A stretch of DNA of 64,000 nt from Alectoria sarmentosa (lineage: Eukaryota; Ascomycota; Lecanoromycetes; Lecanorales; Parmeliaceae), in contig WOGZ01000037.1 of the NCBI GenBank assembly GCA_009733775.1, positions 1 through 64,000 of the forward strand, given 5' to 3'. The notes below the pieces were generated by a model. That model saw only the letters and a list, made by a program, of their open reading frames with translations, was not told the DNA's origin and made no database searches. Numbering within the stretch: position 1 is the stretch's first letter; every line of letters starts with the position of its first letter. Positions 58,727 to 64,000 of the stretch are shown here, piece after piece. The position numbers and the translations under genes were made by a program.

Positions 58727-59697
58727 ATGGGTTCGTCCCAGCGAATGAAGGTTAACTGATCAACACTTAACTGACAATTACCGCAGCAGAGCCACAACCC
58801 CTCCATGGCAAAGTTACAAAGTTCAACGGAGTGGACGGAGAACATGGGAAGAGCGCCAACCTCTGGCTCGTCGCCATGGAGAGCAGCCGTGTGGAAGGCA
58901 CATCGCCGTCGATGTACTTCAAACACATTGACCGCCACCTCGAGGGTGAAGCCGCCCAGTGGGTACTGAGCACTGAAAGTGTCAGGGTTCTGATCTACAG
59001 AGGGTATTTGGAACTAGCCATGGAATCCGACATTGAGGCCTTCCACGGGGCTCTTACTGAGCGCTTCAAGCTGACCGAGGAAGAAGCACGAGACAACGTC
59101 AAAGCAATGCCGCTGGTCCGCCTCCTAAAGCTAAGGCAACGTGCCAGCGAAGGTCTAGAGGAGTACTACGATCGCGCTCGACTTGTCTTGCTCGACTTGC
59201 ACGGTGATGATGGTGAAAATGATGCTCTAACACCTCTGCAGCAATCCCTGCGCAGCATCACGGTTGAGCAATTCGCCTCTGGCCTCAGGGATGACTGGCC
59301 TGGTAGCGGCACTAGGTTTTGGACGCGTTTGCTCCAACAGCAGATCCTCCACGACACCGTGAGCTTGAATGAGGCTTTCAAGATGGCTGAGGCGGTGAGC
59401 AAGAGAATGAATTCAGAGAAGGAGAGGGAGGACGGCAAAAAGAAGCAGCAGGAGAAGAAGAAGCGCAAGCTTGCCCCAGAGCTGGAGGGATCGGATCATG
59501 CGAAGAAGCAGAAGCCGAGACTGGAGCTGAAGTTTCCGTCAACTGCCAAACCAGGAGTCCCAGAGCTGGAGGAACCGGACCATGCGAAGAAGCAGTGGCC
59601 GAGACTGAAAGCGAACTTTCAGTCATCTGCCAAGCCAGGAGTAGTTCTCCCCGAGTTCCGCTTGAAGACACGTCTGCGTGATTGGACAGTAGGGTGA
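58727..59697 (+). CDS. Stand-alone Gag-like protein B with basic tail
   Basis: Two exons, 58727-58730 (ATG plus one base) and 58787-59697, 304 residues; the intron is 56 nt (GTTCGT...CCGCAG). No ATG lies between the in-frame stop upstream and the conserved core, so a spliced start is needed; this join gives MAEPQPLHGKVTKFNGVDGE. The core parallels protein A: KFNGVDGEHGKSANLWLVAM, HIDRHLEGEAAQWV, FHGALTERFKL, LEEYYDRARLVLLDLHG and EQFASGLRDDWPGSGTRF. The tail (about residues 205-300) is Lys-rich with two copies of a roughly 29-residue repeat (PELEGSDHAKKQKPRL and PELEEPDHAKKQWPRL, each ending SAKPGV or TAKPGV), perhaps for nucleic acid binding or nuclear import. No zinc knuckle, protease or polymerase is present. 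The four-base first exon is inferred. Confidence 0.7.
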
Positions 59698-60133
59698 AGG
59701 TCTCAGCGCTCATGAGAGAGATGCCGAGGAGAACAGGCAGGGCGGACGCATCTTACTCCGGTAGCGGTTCCAACCGGACAGGATCGTTGCCGGGCTCTGC
59801 AAATGCAGAAAAGGAGTGAACAGCTAGCCTCGGACTGAGCCCCTGAGAGATGTTTGGGAAGCAAAGATGGAGAAATGGCAAATAGATGAAATCAATCTGG
59901 CATGCAATGACTATCCCCCTTTCAGCTAAATGTACATTTCAAAACATTGTCTTTTGAGCCAAACACTTTTTTCCGAGGCCCCATTTGCCATCGACCGCAG
60001 GAAACGAGTTGCTTACGTACAGCCCATGCGCGCGCTTTTTGTCCTCGCCGAATCTTTCACAAACACGCCGAACGAACGGAAGGGTATAGAACTTTTGTCC
60101 CGAGGCAAGCATACCCAAAACCAACAAATGCCT
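59698..60133. other. Convergent intergenic region, 436 bases
   Basis: Between the 3' ends of the Gag-like gene B and the LRR gene. Nothing recognised beyond the terminator function it must have. Confidence 0.45.
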
Positions 60134-61927
60134 TTACTTTTTGAACATGTAATGCCCATACAACCCCCCAACCTCACCCCACGCGACAGGTACCTTCCTC
60201 ATCCCCCACCACATTGCTCCCATCTTCCAGCCTCTCCTGCCATTCGTCGCCCCGATCCCATTACTACCAGCGTTAGCTAACGGCTCCCTGACATACCACC
60301 CTCGCCTTCCCAATTCTTTGACGACCCAGCCGAGACGCTTATTAGTATTTTTGCATTCGCGGAGGGAAGAAATTGCTTTATCGCCTAGTTCAATAACTTC
60401 GAGAGGAAGAGTGGCGGGCGTGAGAAGGATGTTGGTTGGAGCCGGGGTATTGAAGAGAGTCGATTGCGTGATAGCCGGAATGGCGGTCAGGTCGAGATAG
60501 TGAAGGGCTGGACGCACCCAAGGCTGCTGCTTTCCATCAGACCCTGTGGGAGAGGGACCGGGCTGGCGAAAGAGAGTGTTGACATCGGCGACGGTAAGAT
60601 TGGCACAAGCAAGGCCTAGCTCTTCGATGTGTTTGGTCAGAGGCATGAGCTGGCGAATGTGCCGTGGGTGGATCTGGGCGCCATTCAAGTTTAGAGAGCG
60701 CAGGGTGGACGGCAGGGAGGGGAGAAGACGGTCGATATCCACATCCGATAATAGACGGTAGCGAGAAATGTCGCAGGAGAGGTTAAGGTAGACAAGGTTT
60801 CTGACGGCAGGATGGGTGGTCAGGAAGTCCACAACACCTTCGCCGGTGATATGAATGCAGCGGCCAAGATTGAGGTGGGACAACGTGGCAGATGCTGGCA
60901 GGGACATTAGAGCTTCATCTGTAATACGGGTGTGAGAGACGTCTAGATGAGTGAGTTGCGGTAGGCGTGAGAGGAGAGTTTCGAAAGCTGAGTTGGGGAG
61001 AGTGAAACATTCGTGCAGACCCAGGCGGCGGATACTGAGCATCGTAGATGGAGAGTTCGCCAGCGTAGTCAAGGTGGACGTAAAGGCATCCACAAAAGAT
61101 GAGGACGCTGAAGCGCAGAAGTCAACAGCTCGGAGCTTCGGCAGACCGAAGAACAGCTTCCGAAGTACATTCTCATCGATATCATCGTCTAAGTTCTCTT
61201 GCAAGAGAACCTCTTGGACTGCCGGAATCAGCTCGAGACAATTGAGCAGAGTCTTGGAGGTGAGATCTTGCACTTCAGCATTTGTCTGCCGGCTGCGGCC
61301 AAGTCCAACTGAAGTAGTGTGCGAGAGGTCCAACCTTCTCACAATGATTCCTAAGCCAGGGTGCTCAGAGATGTGATGCAAGAACTTGGCAAAGACCGAG
61401 GAGTGAGGGAGGGTGATTTGGCTGTAGAGCGTGTTGATAGTAGCAACATGGAAAGTCTTCGAGGTCAACAGACAGGAAACGAGATCGACATTGCGCGGGC
61501 CATAGCCAGCCGGTGGAATCTCGAGGGCAAGCTGTGCGATAATCTCGTCTGCTTCATGGTCAGTGCGGCCACGTGGAGCCCTATTTCCGGAATACTCACC
61601 GAGCACTTCGACGGGCAGCCTCTCAATTGGTGCCTCGCCAGGACCGTACGACTTTTCTACCTCAATCTCCGCGGGCTCTTGACGCCTTGGGAGCTCCAAG
61701 TCCCAACCCGACAACTCAGATATGCCGGTCCTCAAGGCGGTATAGCTCTTGCTCCTACGCTTGCGCCCAGGTCCCACGGGCTGCCATTTAGGGCTCCTGC
61801 CGCACCGGCAGCAGCAGTCGCAGGTGCCGGCACGCGTAGGGCTGCCGATGTCATGCACGGCGTCTGGAGATGTAGGCACGGAGGCATTGACGGACTCCAG
61901 GAAGGACTGTGCTATGCCTGACCTCAT
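60134..61927 (-). CDS. F-box-like leucine-rich-repeat protein
   Basis: Two exons, 61600-61927 and 60134-61548, 580 residues. A 51-nt intron (GTGAGT...GAAGCAG) joins the halves of a degenerate F-box: IERLPVEVLDEIIAQLALEI at about residues 102-121, then LVSCLLTSKTFHVATINTLY. The intron is a multiple of three and stop-free, so the unspliced frame is also open; splicing restores the motif. A series of leucine-rich repeats follows: IVRRLDLSHTTS, QLTHLDVSHTRITDEALMSL, LSHLNLGRCIHITGEGVVDF, NLVYLNLSCDISRYRLLSD, LRSLNLNGAQIHPRHI and EELGLACANLTVADVN. The head has a Cys-rich patch (CDCCCRCG) of unknown role. Such proteins are usually substrate receptors of SCF ligases, here an inference. Confidence 0.87.
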   Translation of the reverse strand: MRSGIAQSFLESVNASVPTSPDAVHDIGSPTRAGTCDCCCRCGRSPKWQPVGPGRKRRSKSYTALRTGISELSGWDLELPRRQEPAEIEVEKSYGPGEAPIERLPVEVLGEYSGNRAPRGRTDHEADEIIAQLALEIPPAGYGPRNVDLVSCLLTSKTFHVATINTLYSQITLPHSSVFAKFLHHISEHPGLGIIVRRLDLSHTTSVGLGRSRQTNAEVQDLTSKTLLNCLELIPAVQEVLLQENLDDDIDENVLRKLFFGLPKLRAVDFCASASSSFVDAFTSTLTTLANSPSTMLSIRRLGLHECFTLPNSAFETLLSRLPQLTHLDVSHTRITDEALMSLPASATLSHLNLGRCIHITGEGVVDFLTTHPAVRNLVYLNLSCDISRYRLLSDVDIDRLLPSLPSTLRSLNLNGAQIHPRHIRQLMPLTKHIEELGLACANLTVADVNTLFRQPGPSPTGSDGKQQPWVRPALHYLDLTAIPAITQSTLFNTPAPTNILLTPATLPLEVIELGDKAISSLRECKNTNKRLGWVVKELGRRGWYVREPLANAGSNGIGATNGRRGWKMGAMWWGMRKVPVAWGEVGGLYGHYMFKK

Positions 61928-63295
61928 GATGGTCGGTCAGTATAAGAATTTAGGTAATAGTCAGGCAAACGGTGATATAGTTTGGATGTGGGAACGCTTG
62001 CGACTTACCCCCCTCTTCCTCCTTGACCGACGAACACGAGCTTTTTCTTATGTCACGGTAATGTTGAGACCCCTGCGCTTTGCAAGTTGGGTCCGAAGCA
62101 GCTTGCTCAGATATGGCGCGCTTGTCGGCAATGGTACCGGTCCGGCCGATATTGGTGCATTCTGCAGGAAGTGGCTCATGCGCAAAGTCTGGGGTAAAAC
62201 GCGGAGATGAAATGCTTCTATTGGTGAGTGTGCGAGAGTCTGCTGCCAGGTATCGACTTGTAGTCGTTGAGTTTGTCGGCTCTGTCTCGCGGTAAGATGA
62301 GGGGATCGAGACCATGCTGTGTTGTTAGATCTTTGGCTTCGGTGCTTGAGATGCGGCGTCGAGGAGACGCGACAAGAGCTTGCAAGGTTGAAGAGACTGA
62401 TGGGTATATGTAGGAGAGGACTAAGTGATACCAAGAAATGTAGAAGCTTCTCTGCTGCTGAGGGGTAACAGGCACTGGTGGTTGTAGAGACAGATGACAA
62501 GAGGTCGGAAAGAGTATATCCTCCTTAGTTACCCAGATGGTAAGAGCACAATAATGAAGGGAAGGCGTTGGATGTTGTAGAGTGTTTGGAGTGTTGAACA
62601 AGCTTTGCAAGATCCAATCATGCTGATAAGTTGTTGCATCATCCCGCCCTTGGATGAGTCGTCTCCCTGATGTCCTGTCAAATGTGCACGCTCTGACATA
62701 ATAAGAACTCTGGGGCCCCGATCAATCGTCCACGTGCCAGTTCCGAGCTTTTCAATCCGTCTCAAAGAATACAAGATGAGAATCCCCAGGCCGGGAGACA
62801 TATCCTCTCTCTCGCATTCATGACTTTCATGACTTGAGGGCGAGCTAATGGAGATTGCCAAGACGTGAAGTCGTGGAGAGAGGCGAATTGAAAGGCGACT
62901 TGTAAGGTGCGGTTAACTACGGAGAGTTTTCCGAAAAGTGGCAAAAAAACGTTGATCTAACCAGATGCATCAAACCATCCAGACCAGCGTTTTGAAGAGA
63001 CGCTCAGACCCCTTGTGACCATCTGCGCAGCTACCATTAAGACCACGAGTCTGGGGTAAGTGCACCCAAGCGTCCATTCCAGAGGCTAATCGCTCTGTAG
63101 GAAGTATGTAGGAAGCATGAACCCATCCCATCTAATCTTCAAAACTATCCATAGGCTCGCATGCGTCTCCTGATATCCCTTCTTGGCTAGTCCAATTACC
63201 CCAGCTTCCTACCTTTATCCACCCTCCTAAATTGGTTACAGCGTTCTGGAGATTCCCCCCCCCGGGACCCTCCCAAAAAGGGCCACATCTCATCA
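61928..63295. other. Intergenic, 1.37 kb
   Basis: Overlapping minus-strand frames of 110-150 codons (61950-62861) are Ser/Thr/Leu/Arg-rich and unlike any family, and may simply be the 5' leader of the LRR gene. No RNA gene or repeat was recognised. Confidence 0.45.
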
Positions 63296-64000
63296 TCACA
63301 CTTTCCCTCGACCTTTAGGCGCTGGCGTCCCATTCGAAGTACCCACAACCGCCGTCCTTCTCTTGGCTGCTGGCGTCCCATTCCCTGCCCCTAGTCCTCG
63401 CAATCTACGCACTTTCCGTCGCTTCTCTTCTGCGTCATCTGCTTCTCCTTTCGCGTCCTGGTAAGACGCGAGTCTCTCGGCCCACGCCACCGATTTCGCT
63501 TTCTCTGCTCCTTCTTTAGCCGTGTCTGCCAGATCTGCGCTTTCTGTAGGGAGATCCTTCAGAGCCAGAAGAGGCGGCTTCGATTGACCCTTGTTTCGTC
63601 GAGTGTTCGCGCGAGTACTTACTGCCAGTTCCTGGGCTTGTGACTTCTGCAATACAACAGGATCTGCACCATCTGCTCTCCTTACTGGAATGAAGCTTGG
63701 CCCGCCTGGAGGTGCTTTCGATGGTGCAGGTAGACGAGTCCTCGCGCTGCGTCGGCAGGATGCAGGCTCTGCAGTGAGCTCTTCACCGTCGTCAAACTCG
63801 AGTGCCTCCGCCTTCGGCTTGCCGGGTGGGGTGCCAGGTCGATTAGCAACATTTCGGGGCTTCTGTGGCGATGAAGCATGGCCATCTTGAGACCCGTGCG
63901 GCTTACGCGGAGAACGACGTGGAGAATGTTGCGGTATCGGAGCATCTGGCGCTGATAAGATAGGCCTCTGTGCAGCCTTTCTAGCTTGCGCGCGATTAAG
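63296..64000 (-). CDS. Basic, low-complexity nuclear-type protein, 5' end outside the window
   Basis: An open frame enters from the right edge and ends with TGA at 63296, giving at least 234 residues. It is rich in Arg, Lys, Pro, Ala and Ser: SPRRSPRKPHGSQDGHASSP, NRPGTPPGKPKAEALEFDD, a central VSTRANTRRNKGQSKPPLLA, a charged helix (WAERLASYQDAKGEADDAEE followed by RRKVRRLRGL), and a tail with a repeated NGTPA motif (GNGTPAAKRR, SNGTPAPKGR). It looks like a nuclear or chromatin-associated protein. A GTAAGT at about 63625 is donor-like, but the frame continues without need of splicing. I cannot name the family. Confidence 0.7.
   Translation of the reverse strand, partial: LNRAQARKAAQRPILSAPDAPIPQHSPRRSPRKPHGSQDGHASSPQKPRNVANRPGTPPGKPKAEALEFDDGEELTAEPASCRRSARTRLPAPSKAPPGGPSFIPVRRADGADPVVLQKSQAQELAVSTRANTRRNKGQSKPPLLALKDLPTESADLADTAKEGAEKAKSVAWAERLASYQDAKGEADDAEEKRRKVRRLRGLGAGNGTPAAKRRTAVVGTSNGTPAPKGRGKV

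Noticed and set aside
57024..59697. A complete LTR retrotransposon around the Gag-like genes
   Set aside because: No protease, reverse transcriptase or integrase frames and no matching long terminal repeats were seen on either side.
62048..62500. 150-codon frame upstream of the LRR gene
   Set aside because: Overlaps two other similar frames, low complexity, no family features; more likely leader or promoter.
1..64000. CRISPR array, bacterial operon or prophage
   Set aside because: Spliced genes, fungal families and simple repeats without spacer structure show a eukaryotic nuclear sequence.

Overview
This window is nuclear DNA of a filamentous ascomycete (Pezizomycotina). Dothideomycetes is my best guess, but the sequence alone does not prove the class. 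The signs are densely packed genes on both strands, short introns (44-170 nt in most genes) with GTRNGY donors, CTRAY branch sites and YAG acceptors, and families typical of these fungi (DUF6604, 2EXR/F-box-like proteins, a Dabb-domain protein, Ntr1, Gpi18, Blm10). Gene models were spliced by hand and every join was checked for frame and for total length divisible by three.

Layout. 1-4054: a partial unknown protein and the G-patch protein Ntr1/TFIP11, both on the minus strand. 4918-7866: a 982-residue disordered protein. 7867-10719: a gene-poor block of simple repeats. 10720-11982: the tRNA thiolase Ncs6/Ctu1. 11983-16971: about 5 kb without a credible gene, containing a regular CCAAT-box array, upstream of a four-finger C2H2 factor (16972-18672). 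18673-20796: a second repeat-rich block. 20797-22063: two degraded F-box-like/2EXR genes. 23924-26621: the mitochondrial i-AAA protease Yme1. 26622-29813: no credible gene.

From 29814 to 54000 genes are dense: glycerol kinase, proteasome activator Blm10, GPI mannosyltransferase Gpi18, an F-box/WD-type protein, a DUF6604 protein, a WBP2-like protein with a GC-AG intron, a mitochondrial beta-carbonic anhydrase, an ARMH3/DUF1741 protein, Isa1 and a Dabb protein. From 54316 to the end the window holds an epoxide-hydrolase-like enzyme, a flavin monooxygenase pseudogene, two neighbouring same-strand paralogues with a retrotransposon Gag-like fold (57024-59697), a leucine-rich-repeat F-box-like protein, and a partial basic protein.

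The genes are mostly unrelated housekeeping functions, not one pathway. Several serve mitochondria (Yme1, Isa1, the carbonic anhydrase) or protein turnover (Blm10, the F-box-like proteins). The most unusual element is the pair of stand-alone, intron-bearing Gag-like genes with no polymerase nearby, next to a decayed monooxygenase. There are also signs of one-base errors or mutations at homopolymers (positions 244-324 and near 53821).
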